Shown: positions 9,135 to 17,444 of the stretch, piece after piece
Layout of the letters: each line of letters starts with the position of its first letter
Position numbering within the stretch: position 1 is the stretch's first letter
Source: Maritimibacter harenae
GTDB lineage: Bacteria > Pseudomonadota > Alphaproteobacteria > Rhodobacterales > Rhodobacteraceae
Direction: 5' to 3'
NCBI RefSeq assembly: GCF_009882975.1
Contig: NZ_WTUX01000017.1
Location: forward strand, 200,641-264,640
DNA: 64,000 nucleotides
The notes under the pieces: generated by a model
Databases searched by the model: none
What the model was told of the DNA's origin: nothing
Seen by the model: only the letters and a program-made list of their open reading frames with translations
Program-made: the position numbers and the translations under genes

Positions 9135-9743
9135 CTAGCTCCGCGCGGGCCGCAACCCCTGCCCGATCAGCGTGGCCAGCCGGTCGAGATCTGCAAGCAG
9201 CACGTCGTAGTCGCGCGCGCTCATCACCACGCCGTGCAGCGCGTCATAGATCGTGGCCGCCGTTTGTTCGGCGCTGCCATAGGCCTCCAGCGACACGATC
9301 CCCTTTCCTTCCGCCCGGGCAAGCCAGTCGGCCAGCACCTCGACGATCCGCGCCTCCCCCGCGGCCGCCACGTCGGCGGCAACGGTGATCTTCGCATCCA
9401 TCAGCTCTTCGCCATGCGGCGAGGTCATGAGCGCGTCGAAGGGCGCGGCTACCTTCACCGCGAACGCGCCGGCGAGCGCGTCCGCCGGGTCGCCGGCCGC
9501 GTCGAGCGCGGCCGTCATCTTGTCGACCGCATCGTCGAAATAGCGCTGCACGAGGGCGGAGAGGATCGCCTCCTTGTTCTTGAACTTGAGGTAGATGGAG
9601 GCCCGCGACATGCCCGCCCGGCGCGCGATATCCTCCATCGAGGCGCGGCGGAACCCGTAGGTCCGGAACGCGTCGAACGCCGCCATCAGGATCGCGGCCT
9701 GTTTGTCATCCGTCTGTCCGGCGCCCACCGTATCACTCTGCAT
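9135..9743 (-). CDS. TetR-family transcriptional regulator
   Basis: A 202-residue regulator from the ATG at 9743 (MQSDTVGAG). The N-terminal helix-turn-helix is clear: the recognition helix lies in DIARRAGMSRASIYLKFKNK (about residues 40-60). The rest is an all-helical ligand-binding region with no recognisable effector. A further in-frame start at 9785 would put coding sequence across the operator-like repeats, so the shorter form is preferred, although no clear RBS precedes it. It is divergent from the iorAB-type genes, with inverted repeats between them, the usual arrangement for a repressor of itself and its neighbour. Confidence 0.88.
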   Translation of the reverse strand: MQSDTVGAGQTDDKQAAILMAAFDAFRTYGFRRASMEDIARRAGMSRASIYLKFKNKEAILSALVQRYFDDAVDKMTAALDAAGDPADALAGAFAVKVAAPFDALMTSPHGEELMDAKITVAADVAAAGEARIVEVLADWLARAEGKGIVSLEAYGSAEQTAATIYDALHGVVMSARDYDVLLADLDRLATLIGQGLRPARS

Positions 9744-9750
9744 GAATGTG

Positions 9751-9814
9751 TTCTGACAAAATTGACAGATAGTGTCAATTGACACACTGACATTCCGAGT
9801 GCATTTTGTCAGAA
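9751..9814. promoter_or_regulatory. Operator-like inverted repeats between the tetR-type gene and iorA
   Basis: Two symmetric elements are visible. A perfect 14-bp palindrome GTGTCAATTGACAC occupies 9772-9785. A perfect 12-bp inverted pair TTCTGACAAAAT (9751-9762) and ATTTTGTCAGAA (9803-9814) brackets it. All copies share TGACA/TGTCA half sites, so the TetR protein may bind several of them. Binding is inferred from position and symmetry. Confidence 0.65.
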
Positions 9815-9844
9815 ATGGCCAGACGCCAGTCAGGGAGACCAGCG

Positions 9845-10309
9845 ATGAGTTACAAGATCACAGTCAACGGCACGTCCTACGACGTGGACCTGCCCGGGGA
9901 GGTGCCGCTCCTGTGGGTCCTGCGCGACGAACTGGGGCTCACGGGAACCAAGTTCGGCTGCGGCGTCGCCGCCTGCGGCGCCTGCACCGTGCAGGTGGAC
10001 GGGATCGCGCAACGCTCCTGCCAACTGCCGCTCGACGCCGTCGAGGGCGCGGTCACGACGATCGAGGGCGTGGGCACGCCCGACAACATGGCCGCGATCC
10101 AGAAGGCCTGGGTCGATCACAACGTGGCGCAATGCGGTTACTGCCAGTCCGGCCAGATCATGCAGGCGGCCGCCCTGCTGGCCGAGAACCCGGACCCGAC
10201 CGACCAGGACATCGACGACGCGATGTACGGCAACCTGTGCCGCTGCGGCACCTACCCGCGCATCCGCGCCGCGATCCATTCCGCGGCCGACGCGATGAAG
10301 GAGGCCTGA
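9845..10309 (+). CDS. iorA: Isoquinoline 1-oxidoreductase-type small [2Fe-2S] subunit
   Basis: A 154-residue iron-sulfur subunit of the xanthine-oxidase family. The plant-type [2Fe-2S] cluster cysteines are in [14 protein letters not shown] (about residues 38-51), and the second cluster uses CGYCQSG and CRCGTY in the C-terminal helical domain. No signal peptide is present; in this group the small subunit is exported together with the Tat-carrying large subunit. The stop codon is two bases from the next start. The physiological substrate (N-heterocycle or aldehyde) cannot be read from the sequence. Confidence 0.88.
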   Translation: MSYKITVNGTSYDVDLPGEVPLLWVLRDELGLTGTKFGCGVAACGACTVQVDGIAQRSCQLPLDAVEGAVTTIEGVGTPDNMAAIQKAWVDHNVAQCGYCQSGQIMQAAALLAENPDPTDQDIDDAMYGNLCRCGTYPRIRAAIHSAADAMKEA

Positions 10310-10311
10310 TC

Positions 10312-12531
10312 ATGGGCAAGCTCGGAAAGATCACCCGCCGCGTGTTCCTCGTGGGCGCCGTCGCCGTGACCGGTGGCGTGGCCGTGGGGGCCTATGCCGT
10401 CACCCGCGACCCGAAGAACCCGCTCAAGCCCGACGAGGGCGCCTCGCTCAACTCCTACGTGATCATCGACCAGGACGGCGTCACCGTCATCGTGCCGCGC
10501 GCCGAGATGGGGCAAGGCGTGCAGACCTCGCTCGCCGCCCTCGTGGCCGAAGAGCTCGAAGTGCCGATGGACATGGTGCGCGTGGAACACGGCCCCCCCG
10601 CCAAGGCCTATGCCAACAACAAGTTCCTCCTGCCGCGCGGCTACGACGCGGAGCCGCCCATGAAGATGGTCAACACGGTGATGGAGGCGATGCCGCGCAT
10701 GCTTGGCATGCAGATCACCGGCGGCTCCATGAGCACGGTGGACGCCTGGGACAAGAACCGCATCGCCGGGGCCGCGGCGCGCGAGATGCTAATCTCGGCC
10801 GCCGCCGAGCGTCTTGGCGTGGGGCGCGACCAGCTCCGGGCCGAGAACGGGGCGATCGTGGCCACCGACGGCACCCGCCTGCCCTACGCCGAACTGGCCG
10901 AGGCGGCCGCGACCATGACGCCGCCCGACAATCCGCCGCTCAAGGACCCGGCGGACTGGAAGCTGATCGGCAAGCCGCTTCCCAAGCTCGACCAGCCCGC
11001 GAAGGCAACGGGCACCGCTCCCTTCGGGATCGACACGCGGGCCGACGGCATGAAATTCGCCACCGTGAAGATGGCGCCCCGGATCGAGGGCGAGATGGTC
11101 TCCTACGACGCCTCCGAGGCCGAGGGCATGGCCGGGGTCGAGAAGATCATCGACCTGGGCGACGGCGTCGCGGTGGTGGCCAGCAACACCTGGCTCGCCA
11201 TCCAGGCCGCCGAGGCGATCCGCTTCGAATGGGGGCCCGCGCCCTACGGCGCCACGACGGACGAGATCTTTGCGGATCTCGAGGCCGCCTTCGACACCGA
11301 GCCCAACATCACCCCGCATGACCATGGCGAGGTGACGGAAAGCGACGACGACCTCGTCGCCGAGTACCGCGCCCCCTTCCTCAGCCACGCGCCGATGGAG
11401 CCGATGAACGCCACGGCGCTTTACACCGGCGACCGGCTCGAGATCTGGGCCGGCGTCCAGGGGCCGATCATCACGCAGCAGCAGGCCGCCGAGGCGGTCG
11501 GGCTGAAGCAGGACCAGGTCACCCTGCACACCACCATCATGGGCGGCAGCTTCGGCCGGCGCGGCTTCAACGAATACGCCATCTACGCGGCCCGCGTCGC
11601 CAAGGAGATGGAGGGCACGCCCGTCAACGTGACCTGGTCGCGCGAAGAGGACATGCGCCACGACCACTACCGCCCCGGCGCCATCGCGCGCATGCGCGGC
11701 CGGCTCGACGGTGACAGGATCGACACCTTCAAGGCCGACCTGTCGGCGGCCTCGGTGATGCGCGCCACGATGAAGGCCTTCATGGGCATCGACCGGCAGA
11801 CCGCCGACGCGATGATCACCGAGGGCGTGGCCGAACAGCCCTATGGGTTCCCGAACGTGCTGATCCGCGGCTACGTCCCGGAACGCACGCCCCGCGTGGG
11901 CTTCTGGCGCTCGGTGGGCAACTCGCAGAACGCCTTCTTCATGGAGAGCTTCATCGACGAGCTCGCGCACAAGGCCGGCGCCGACCCGCTGGCCTTCCGC
12001 CTCGCCCATATCGAGGGCACGGACGCCGAGACCGCCGAGGTGCTGCGCACGGTGCGCGACATGGCGAACTGGACCGGCGAGACGCCCGAGGGCAAGGGGC
12101 GCGGCGTTGCCGTGACCTATTCCTTCGGCACGCCCGTGGCCGAGATCATCGAGGTCTCCGACCAGGACGGCGCGGTGAAGATCGACAAGGTCTGGATCGC
12201 GGCCGACCTGGGCAAGATCGTCGACCCCGGCAACGTCGAGGCACAGCTCATCTCGGGCGCGATCTACGGCCTGTCGGCCGCCATGCTGGAAGAGATCACC
12301 TTCGAGGACGGCAAGGTCGTCGAGGGCAACTTCTGGGACCATGACGCGCTGCGCATGAACAACACGCCGGACTTCGAGGTCACCGCCCTCGCGCTCGGCG
12401 GCGCGGTCGGCGGCGTGGGCGAACCGGGTACCCCGCCCGCGGCCGCCGCGCTCGCCAACGCGATCTACGACCTGAACGGCACGCGCCTGCGCCGCATGCC
12501 CTTCCGCCACGACATCGACTTCGTCACCTGA
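10312..12531 (+). CDS. iorB: Isoquinoline 1-oxidoreductase-type molybdenum subunit, Tat-exported
   Basis: A 739-residue large subunit of the aldehyde oxidase/isoquinoline 1-oxidoreductase group, which binds a molybdenum pyranopterin (cytosine dinucleotide form in the family). It begins with a Tat signal (TRRVFLVGAVAVTGG), so the enzyme is expected in the periplasm. Family motifs include RAEMGQGVQTSLAALVAEEL (about residues 63-82), GGSFGRRGFNEYAI and, near the C-terminus, the GGVGEPGTPP active-site loop with the catalytic glutamate. It pairs with the [2Fe-2S] subunit just upstream; electrons probably pass to a cytochrome not encoded here. A clear terminator follows. Confidence 0.88.
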   Translation: MGKLGKITRRVFLVGAVAVTGGVAVGAYAVTRDPKNPLKPDEGASLNSYVIIDQDGVTVIVPRAEMGQGVQTSLAALVAEELEVPMDMVRVEHGPPAKAYANNKFLLPRGYDAEPPMKMVNTVMEAMPRMLGMQITGGSMSTVDAWDKNRIAGAAAREMLISAAAERLGVGRDQLRAENGAIVATDGTRLPYAELAEAAATMTPPDNPPLKDPADWKLIGKPLPKLDQPAKATGTAPFGIDTRADGMKFATVKMAPRIEGEMVSYDASEAEGMAGVEKIIDLGDGVAVVASNTWLAIQAAEAIRFEWGPAPYGATTDEIFADLEAAFDTEPNITPHDHGEVTESDDDLVAEYRAPFLSHAPMEPMNATALYTGDRLEIWAGVQGPIITQQQAAEAVGLKQDQVTLHTTIMGGSFGRRGFNEYAIYAARVAKEMEGTPVNVTWSREEDMRHDHYRPGAIARMRGRLDGDRIDTFKADLSAASVMRATMKAFMGIDRQTADAMITEGVAEQPYGFPNVLIRGYVPERTPRVGFWRSVGNSQNAFFMESFIDELAHKAGADPLAFRLAHIEGTDAETAEVLRTVRDMANWTGETPEGKGRGVAVTYSFGTPVAEIIEVSDQDGAVKIDKVWIAADLGKIVDPGNVEAQLISGAIYGLSAAMLEEITFEDGKVVEGNFWDHDALRMNNTPDFEVTALALGGAVGGVGEPGTPPAAAALANAIYDLNGTRLRRMPFRHDIDFVT

Positions 12532-12538
12532 CGAAAGC

Positions 12539-12572
12539 GGGGGCCGGACGCGAAGCCGCCCGGCCCCCTTTC
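12539..12572 (+). terminator. Terminator after iorB
   Basis: GGGGGCCGG and CCGGCCCCC form a 9-bp perfect stem with a 12-base loop, followed by TTTCAT. It starts 7 bp after the stop codon. Immediately beyond is CATCTTGCTCCAAATACG, a sequence related in style to the gene-end elements listed elsewhere. Confidence 0.8.
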
Positions 12573-12605
12573 ATCTTGCTCCAAATACGCTGTCGCGACG
12601 CGGCC

Positions 12606-13289
12606 TCAGGCGCGGCCAAGGGACGGGTAGTCCGATACCAGCATCCGCGCGGCGGGCGCGTCCTCCTCGATCTCGGAGAAACGCGGCAGCGGCGGGTGGA
12701 AGACGTTGTCCGTCTCGTCGTCGTTGACCGTCGACACCTCGCCGATCAGCACGTCGCCGCCCTCGCCCCAGAACGCATGCCAGTCGCCCGGCATCAGGGT
12801 CACGCTTTCGCCGGGGGCGAGCCGGATCACCTCGCCGGCGGCGAAGTCGCGCGCGATGCCGTCGCAGAACACCCGGCCGCCCCGGTCCTCGGCGAAGCCG
12901 CCGTCCGCGTCCGAGCCATGCAGCCGGATCGCCAGCGTCGCGCCGCCCCGGTTGATGATGTCCTCGGCCTTCACGATGTGGCGGTGCATGGGCGAGAGCT
13001 GATCCTGGCGCGAGATCAGGAGCTTCTCGGCATAGCACATGCCCTGCCCGGCCCGCAGGTCCGACAGCCGCCCGTTGCGCAGGGTGAAGAGGAACAGGCC
13101 CATCCGGTCGAAATCGCCCTGCCCGTAATCCGTCACGTCCCAGCCGAGCCGCGACTCCCTGACGCCGCGCGCCGCCTCGGTCTCGAACTCCGCGCGGGAC
13201 CAGTAGGCGAAGGGCGGCAGCACCACGCCGTGACGCGCGAGCATCTCTTCGGCGTGCTCGAGCACCGCGTTGACCCTGGATCGTTTCAT
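12606..13289 (-). CDS. D-lyxose ketol-isomerase-like cupin protein
   Basis: A 227-residue protein resembling D-lyxose isomerases (formerly DUF1498). It begins MKRSRVNAVLEHAEEMLARHGVVLPPFAYW, typical of the family. Cupin metal ligands are plausible at SPMHRHIVKAEDI (two His and Glu) and MPGDWHAFWG (His). The family interconverts D-lyxose and D-xylulose using Mn2+. GGAGGACAGC precedes the start. It lies 32 bp downstream of the PuuD-like gene on the same strand and may share its transcript. Function as a sugar isomerase is inferred from similarity; no sugar transporter is adjacent. Confidence 0.8.
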   Translation of the reverse strand: MKRSRVNAVLEHAEEMLARHGVVLPPFAYWSRAEFETEAARGVRESRLGWDVTDYGQGDFDRMGLFLFTLRNGRLSDLRAGQGMCYAEKLLISRQDQLSPMHRHIVKAEDIINRGGATLAIRLHGSDADGGFAEDRGGRVFCDGIARDFAAGEVIRLAPGESVTLMPGDWHAFWGEGGDVLIGEVSTVNDDETDNVFHPPLPRFSEIEEDAPAARMLVSDYPSLGRA

Positions 13290-13321
13290 GCTGTCCTCCC
13301 GGCCGCCCGGGCCGCGTGTCT

Positions 13322-14101
13322 TCACACTGCCTGCAACACCGGCTGCGGGCGCTTGCCATCCGCCCAGGCCCGCGCGGCGTCGCCGAAGGCCCCGAACAGC
13401 GGACGCGACACCGGGTCCGTCGCCGCGCGGTATTCGGGATGCCACTGCACGGCGAGCGTGAAGCCCGGCGCGTCCTTGACGTAGACCGCCTCGGGCGTGC
13501 CGTCATCGGCGTAGCCGTCGATCACGATGCGTGCCCCGGCGCTCTTGATCCCCTGCCCGTGCAGTGTGTTGGTCATCACCTTCTGCGCCCCCATGAGGCG
13601 GTGGAACACGCCGCCTTCGGTGAAGGTCACGGCGTGGCGGATCGCGAATTTCTCGTCCAGCGTGCCATCGGGCGGCATCCGGTGGTTCATGCGGCCGGGC
13701 AATTCGCGGATCTCGGGATAGAGCGAGCCGCCCATCGCCACGTTGACCTCCTGAAAACCCCGGCAGACGCCCAGGAAGGGCTGGCCCGCCTCGACGCAGG
13801 CGCGCACCAGGGGGAGCGTGATCGCGTCGCGGTTCCGGTCGAAGGCGCCGTGCGCCTCGGTCTCTTCCTCGCCGTATTCCTCGGGATGGACGTTCGGCCG
13901 CCCGCCGGTCAGCAGGAAGCCGTCGAAGGTCTCCATCAGCTCCTCGACCGACACGAAGGCCGGGTCGGCGGGGATGAGGAGCGGCAGGCCGCCCGCCACC
14001 TCGGCCACGGCTTCCGAGTTCATCGTGCCGCCCGCGTGGGCCGGGTAGGTATCACCGATCAGGGTCGGGTTGCCGATGATGCCGATTTTGGGTCGGGTCA
14101 T
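13322..14101 (-). CDS. Gamma-glutamyl-GABA hydrolase-like class I amidotransferase (PuuD type)
   Basis: A 259-residue peptidase C26/GATase-1 protein. The nucleophile cysteine is in FLGVCRGFQEVNVA (about residues 110-123) and the catalytic histidine/glutamate pair is in LAVQWHPEY near the C-terminus. It begins TRPKIGIIGNP. PuuD-type enzymes release GABA from gamma-glutamyl-GABA in putrescine breakdown; the decarboxylase at 2024 could supply putrescine, but no other puu gene is nearby, so the link is weak. It sits between the AidB-like gene upstream (88-bp gap) and the isomerase-like gene downstream. Confidence 0.85.
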   Translation of the reverse strand: MTRPKIGIIGNPTLIGDTYPAHAGGTMNSEAVAEVAGGLPLLIPADPAFVSVEELMETFDGFLLTGGRPNVHPEEYGEEETEAHGAFDRNRDAITLPLVRACVEAGQPFLGVCRGFQEVNVAMGGSLYPEIRELPGRMNHRMPPDGTLDEKFAIRHAVTFTEGGVFHRLMGAQKVMTNTLHGQGIKSAGARIVIDGYADDGTPEAVYVKDAPGFTLAVQWHPEYRAATDPVSRPLFGAFGDAARAWADGKRPQPVLQAV

Positions 14102-14189
14102 GTCTCACCTGTGCGCTTGCCCCCTATCTAGCCCCTGCCGGGCGCGAGGGAAAGGGCGGGGACGCGGCGTCGCCCCGCGGCCCGTGCGG

Positions 14190-15803
14190 TCAGATGCGCG
14201 CGACAATCCCTTCGAAGTCGAGCCCGGTGATCGCCCCCGGCACCACGCCGCGCGCGCCGTCCACCCGCGTGGCGATCCAGCCGTCGGACACCGCGCCGTT
14301 TCCGCCCCGGATCAGGATCGAGGCGGCCAGCAACACGGCAAGCCGTTCGGCGAACCAGCGCGCCTCGCCCTCTTCGGGCAGGCCCGGCCAGCGCTCGAAA
14401 TGCGCTTTCAGAGCTTCGTCGTAGCGCCGGTCCGCCCCCGTCGCGGCCTCGAGCTCGGCGCTTAGCGTTTCGCCCGCCAACGGCTCGCGACCCAGCGTGC
14501 GCAGGATGTCGACGCAGATGACATTGCCGGAGCCTTCCCAGATCGAATTGAGCGGCGCCTCGCGGTAGAGCATCGGCATCGGCGTCTCCTCGACATAGCC
14601 CATGCCGCCCAGGCACTCCATCGCCTCCAGGATCACCGGCCCGCAGCGCTTGTTCGACAGGAACTTGGCCAGTGCCACGCTGATCCGCGCGAAGGCCCGG
14701 TCCTCCTCGCTCTCGCCGTCGAAGGCGCGTGCCGCGCGCATCCCGAGGGCCAGCGCCCCTTCCCATTCGAGCGCGAGGTCGGCCATCACAGCGCGCATCA
14801 GCGGCTGGTCGATCAGGCGCTTCTGGAAGGCCGTGCGCCCCGCGACCCAGTGCTTGGCCTCCACCAGCGCCGCGCGCATGAGGCCCGCGGGCGCCATCGC
14901 GGTGTCGAGCCGCGTGTGGTGCACCATCTCGATGATCGTGGCCACGCCGCGCCCTTCTTCACCAAGCTTGTGGGCGCGTGCGCCATGGTACTCGATTTCG
15001 GACGACGCATTGGCGCGGTTGCCCAGCTTGTCCTTCAGGCGCTGGATCTGGATCGCGTTGCGCCCCGCCTCGGTCCAGCGCGGGACGAGGAAACAGGTCA
15101 GTCCGCCCGGGGCCTGCGCCAGCGTCAGGAACGCGTCCGACATCGGGGCCGAGCAGAACCACTTGTGCCCGGTGAGCCGCCACAGGTCGCCTTCCGGGTC
15201 GGCGCGCGTGGTGTTGGCGCGCACGTCGGAGCCGCCCTGCTTTTCCGTCATGGCCATGCCCATCGTGGCGGAGCGCTTGCGCTCCACCGGCGCGATCGCG
15301 GGGTCGTAGTCCCCGCCCTTGAGCTTCGGGGCCCACGTCGCCTGGAGGTCCGGATCGGCGGCCAGCGCGGGCACGGCAGCGTAGGTCATGGTGAGCGGGC
15401 AGCAGATCCCCGGCTCCACCTGGCTCAGCATGTAGACCATCGCGGCATGGGTCGCGTGCCCGCCCGGCGCACCGTCCCAGGCGATGTTGGCGTAACCCGC
15501 GGCCATGCCCGCTTCCATGATCCGGTGATAGGCCGGATGGAAGCGCACCTCGTCGAGCCGCCGCCCGCCCCGGTCGAAGAGCTTGAGTTCGGGCGGACAG
15601 GCCCGCGCCTCTTCCCCCGCTGCGCGCATGTCGGCACTGCCGAAGGTGGCGCCGGCGGCCGCGGCGGCCTCGCCCCGGGCGCCTGCCGCGAGCGCCGCGT
15701 CGCGCAGGGGCCGGTCGCTGTCCCACAGATCCTGCGCCGGCGGCGGCCCGGGCTGGTTCTCGACCTCGTGGGTGGCGAGCGAAACGCGGGGTTCGATGGT
15801 CAT
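14190..15803 (-). CDS. aidB: AidB-like acyl-CoA dehydrogenase family protein
   Basis: A 537-residue flavoprotein of the AidB branch. Signatures are the N-terminal THEVENQPGPP, the FAD-binding MGMAMTEKQGGSDVRANTTRA (about residues 194-214), KWFCSAPMSDAFL, and LYREAPLNSIWEGSGNV preceded by LEAMECLGGMGYVEE. E. coli AidB (541 residues) is induced by alkylation stress, binds DNA and has isovaleryl-CoA dehydrogenase activity. Length and motif order match across the whole protein. No ada or alkB gene is in this window, so an alkylation-response role is not supported by context. Confidence 0.87.
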   Translation of the reverse strand: MTIEPRVSLATHEVENQPGPPPAQDLWDSDRPLRDAALAAGARGEAAAAAGATFGSADMRAAGEEARACPPELKLFDRGGRRLDEVRFHPAYHRIMEAGMAAGYANIAWDGAPGGHATHAAMVYMLSQVEPGICCPLTMTYAAVPALAADPDLQATWAPKLKGGDYDPAIAPVERKRSATMGMAMTEKQGGSDVRANTTRADPEGDLWRLTGHKWFCSAPMSDAFLTLAQAPGGLTCFLVPRWTEAGRNAIQIQRLKDKLGNRANASSEIEYHGARAHKLGEEGRGVATIIEMVHHTRLDTAMAPAGLMRAALVEAKHWVAGRTAFQKRLIDQPLMRAVMADLALEWEGALALGMRAARAFDGESEEDRAFARISVALAKFLSNKRCGPVILEAMECLGGMGYVEETPMPMLYREAPLNSIWEGSGNVICVDILRTLGREPLAGETLSAELEAATGADRRYDEALKAHFERWPGLPEEGEARWFAERLAVLLAASILIRGGNGAVSDGWIATRVDGARGVVPGAITGLDFEGIVARI

Positions 15804-15977
15804 GGCTGGTCCTCCTCGCCCCGAATCCTAGCGCGCGCGCCCCGGTGACGGGAACCCGTCCCGTCACGGCATCCGCGGGAAATCGCGCGGGCCGTGCGAA
15901 AGGGATTCACACGGCGAATCACCTGTGTCATAGTCGTGTGCAGCGCCCGTCAGAGGCGCATCGAGGCAGAAAGAACG

Positions 15978-16289
15978 GTGAGACCCGTGCAGGCACCCCG
16001 CAAACATACCGGCTTGGGCGGCATGCTCTATTTTCTCGGGCTGATCGCCGCCGGGACCTACTTCACCTTTGCCGCCGTGCAGGGCGATTACGGCCTGTTC
16101 CACCGCGTGCGGATCGAAGCCGAGGCGCGCACGCTGGAGAAGGAGCGCGCGCGGCTGGCCTCCGAGATCGCGACGCTCGAGAACAAGACACACCGGATCT
16201 CGGACGATTACCTCGACCTCGACCTGCTCGACCAGCAGGCGCGCGACGTGCTGGGCATGGTGCGCGCCGACGAGATCGTCCTGCGCTGA
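15978..16289 (+). CDS. ftsB: FtsB/DivIC-like septum formation initiator
   Basis: A 103-residue bitopic protein from the GTG at 15978 (another GTG at 15987 is possible). One hydrophobic helix (MLYFLGLIAAGTYFTFAAV) is followed by a coiled coil rich in E, R and L and by a short C-terminal segment ending DVLGMVRADEIVLR, matching the DivIC/FtsB family that bridges FtsL and FtsQ in the divisome. It immediately precedes pdhA, an arrangement common in Alphaproteobacteria. The longer in-frame extension to 15894 is cysteine-rich and not family-like. Confidence 0.85.
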   Translation: MRPVQAPRKHTGLGGMLYFLGLIAAGTYFTFAAVQGDYGLFHRVRIEAEARTLEKERARLASEIATLENKTHRISDDYLDLDLLDQQARDVLGMVRADEIVLR

Positions 16290-16351
16290 TCCGCGCCCCC
16301 CGTATCGTGATCCGAAAGGCGCCCCGGCGCCCGAAACGTTGCGTCAAATCC

Positions 16352-16379
16352 CCCCTCGCAATCGAGGGCATTTTCGTTT
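16352..16379 (+). terminator. Probable terminator between ftsB and pdhA
   Basis: CCCTCG-CAAT-CGAGGG forms a 6-bp perfect stem followed by the T-rich CATTTTCGTTT. It lies 62 bp after the ftsB stop and upstream of the pdhA operator-like repeat. Confidence 0.55.
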
Positions 16380-16385
16380 ATTAGA

Positions 16386-16403
16386 TAGTTTAATGCTAAA
16401 CTA
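16386..16403. promoter_or_regulatory. AT-rich inverted repeat upstream of pdhA (candidate operator)
   Basis: TAGTTTA-ATGC-TAAACTA: perfect 7-bp arms around a 4-base spacer, 27 bp upstream of the pdhA start. It is almost the only AT-rich patch nearby and overlaps where a promoter -10 element would be expected. A repressor or activator site for the pdh genes is inferred. Confidence 0.55.
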
Positions 16404-16430
16404 CTTTCTGCACTGCGGAGGAGGCAGCCT

Positions 16431-17420
16431 ATGGCGACCGCAAAAAGCGCCAAGAAATCAAACACATCCAAGGAAGAGCTTCTCGAGTATTACCGGGAAA
16501 TGCTGCTCATCCGGCGATTCGAGGAAAAGGCCGGCCAACTCTACGGCATGGGCCTGATCGGCGGCTTCTGTCACCTCTACATCGGCCAGGAAGCGGTGGT
16601 CGTCGGGCTCGAGGCCGCGGCCGAAGACGGCGACAAGCGCGTGACGTCCTACCGCGATCACGGTCACATGCTGGCCTGCGGGATGGACCCCAAGGGCGTC
16701 ATGGCCGAGCTCACGGGACGCGAAGGCGGCTATTCCAAGGGCAAGGGCGGCTCGATGCACATGTTCTCGACCGAGAAGGACTTCTACGGCGGGCACGGCA
16801 TCGTGGGCGCGCAGGTGCCGATCGGCGCGGGCCTTGCCTTCGCCGACAAGTACCTGGGCAACGACCGCGTGACCTTCACCTATTTCGGTGACGGCGCGGC
16901 CAACCAGGGCCAGGTCGCCGAGACCTACAACATGGCCGAACTCTGGGACCTCCCGGTCGTCTTCGTGATCGAGAACAACCAGTACGCCATGGGCACCGCG
17001 GTGAAGCGTTCGACCAAGTCGAAGTCGCTGTGGGAGCGCGGCGCGGCCTACGGCATCGAGGGTGAGGAAGTCGACGGGATGGACGTTCTGGCGGTCAAGG
17101 CGGCCGGCGAGAAGGCTATCAAACACTGCCGCGCGGGCAAGGGCCCCTACATCCTCGAGATGAAGACCTACCGTTACCGTGGCCACTCCATGTCGGACCC
17201 GGCCAAGTACCGGACCCGCGAGGAAGTCCAGAAGATGCGCGACGAGAAGGACCCGATCGAGCATGTCCGCGACCTTCTGCTCCAAGGCAAGCACGCAACC
17301 GAGGACGACCTCAAGGCGGTCGACAAGGAGATCAAGGGGATCGTGAACGAGGCGGCGGATTTCGCCCGCGAAAGCCCGGAGCCGTCGGTCGACGAGCTCT
17401 GGACACATATCTACGCGTAA
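16431..17420 (+). CDS. pdhA: Pyruvate dehydrogenase E1 component, alpha subunit
   Basis: A 329-residue E1 alpha subunit. The thiamine-diphosphate/Mg site is the GDGAANQGQVAETYNMAELW segment followed by VIENNQYAMGT (about residues 145-185). YRYRGHSMSDPAKYRTREEV carries the conserved serine region that is phosphorylated in mitochondrial E1 alpha. The start follows GGAGGAGG. It is the first of three contiguous pdh genes; with PdhB it decarboxylates pyruvate and acetylates the lipoyl arm. No lpd (E3) gene is in the cluster. Confidence 0.96.
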   Translation: MATAKSAKKSNTSKEELLEYYREMLLIRRFEEKAGQLYGMGLIGGFCHLYIGQEAVVVGLEAAAEDGDKRVTSYRDHGHMLACGMDPKGVMAELTGREGGYSKGKGGSMHMFSTEKDFYGGHGIVGAQVPIGAGLAFADKYLGNDRVTFTYFGDGAANQGQVAETYNMAELWDLPVVFVIENNQYAMGTAVKRSTKSKSLWERGAAYGIEGEEVDGMDVLAVKAAGEKAIKHCRAGKGPYILEMKTYRYRGHSMSDPAKYRTREEVQKMRDEKDPIEHVRDLLLQGKHATEDDLKAVDKEIKGIVNEAADFARESPEPSVDELWTHIYA

Positions 17421-17444
17421 GCCCCAAGGGACGGAGACAGGAAG

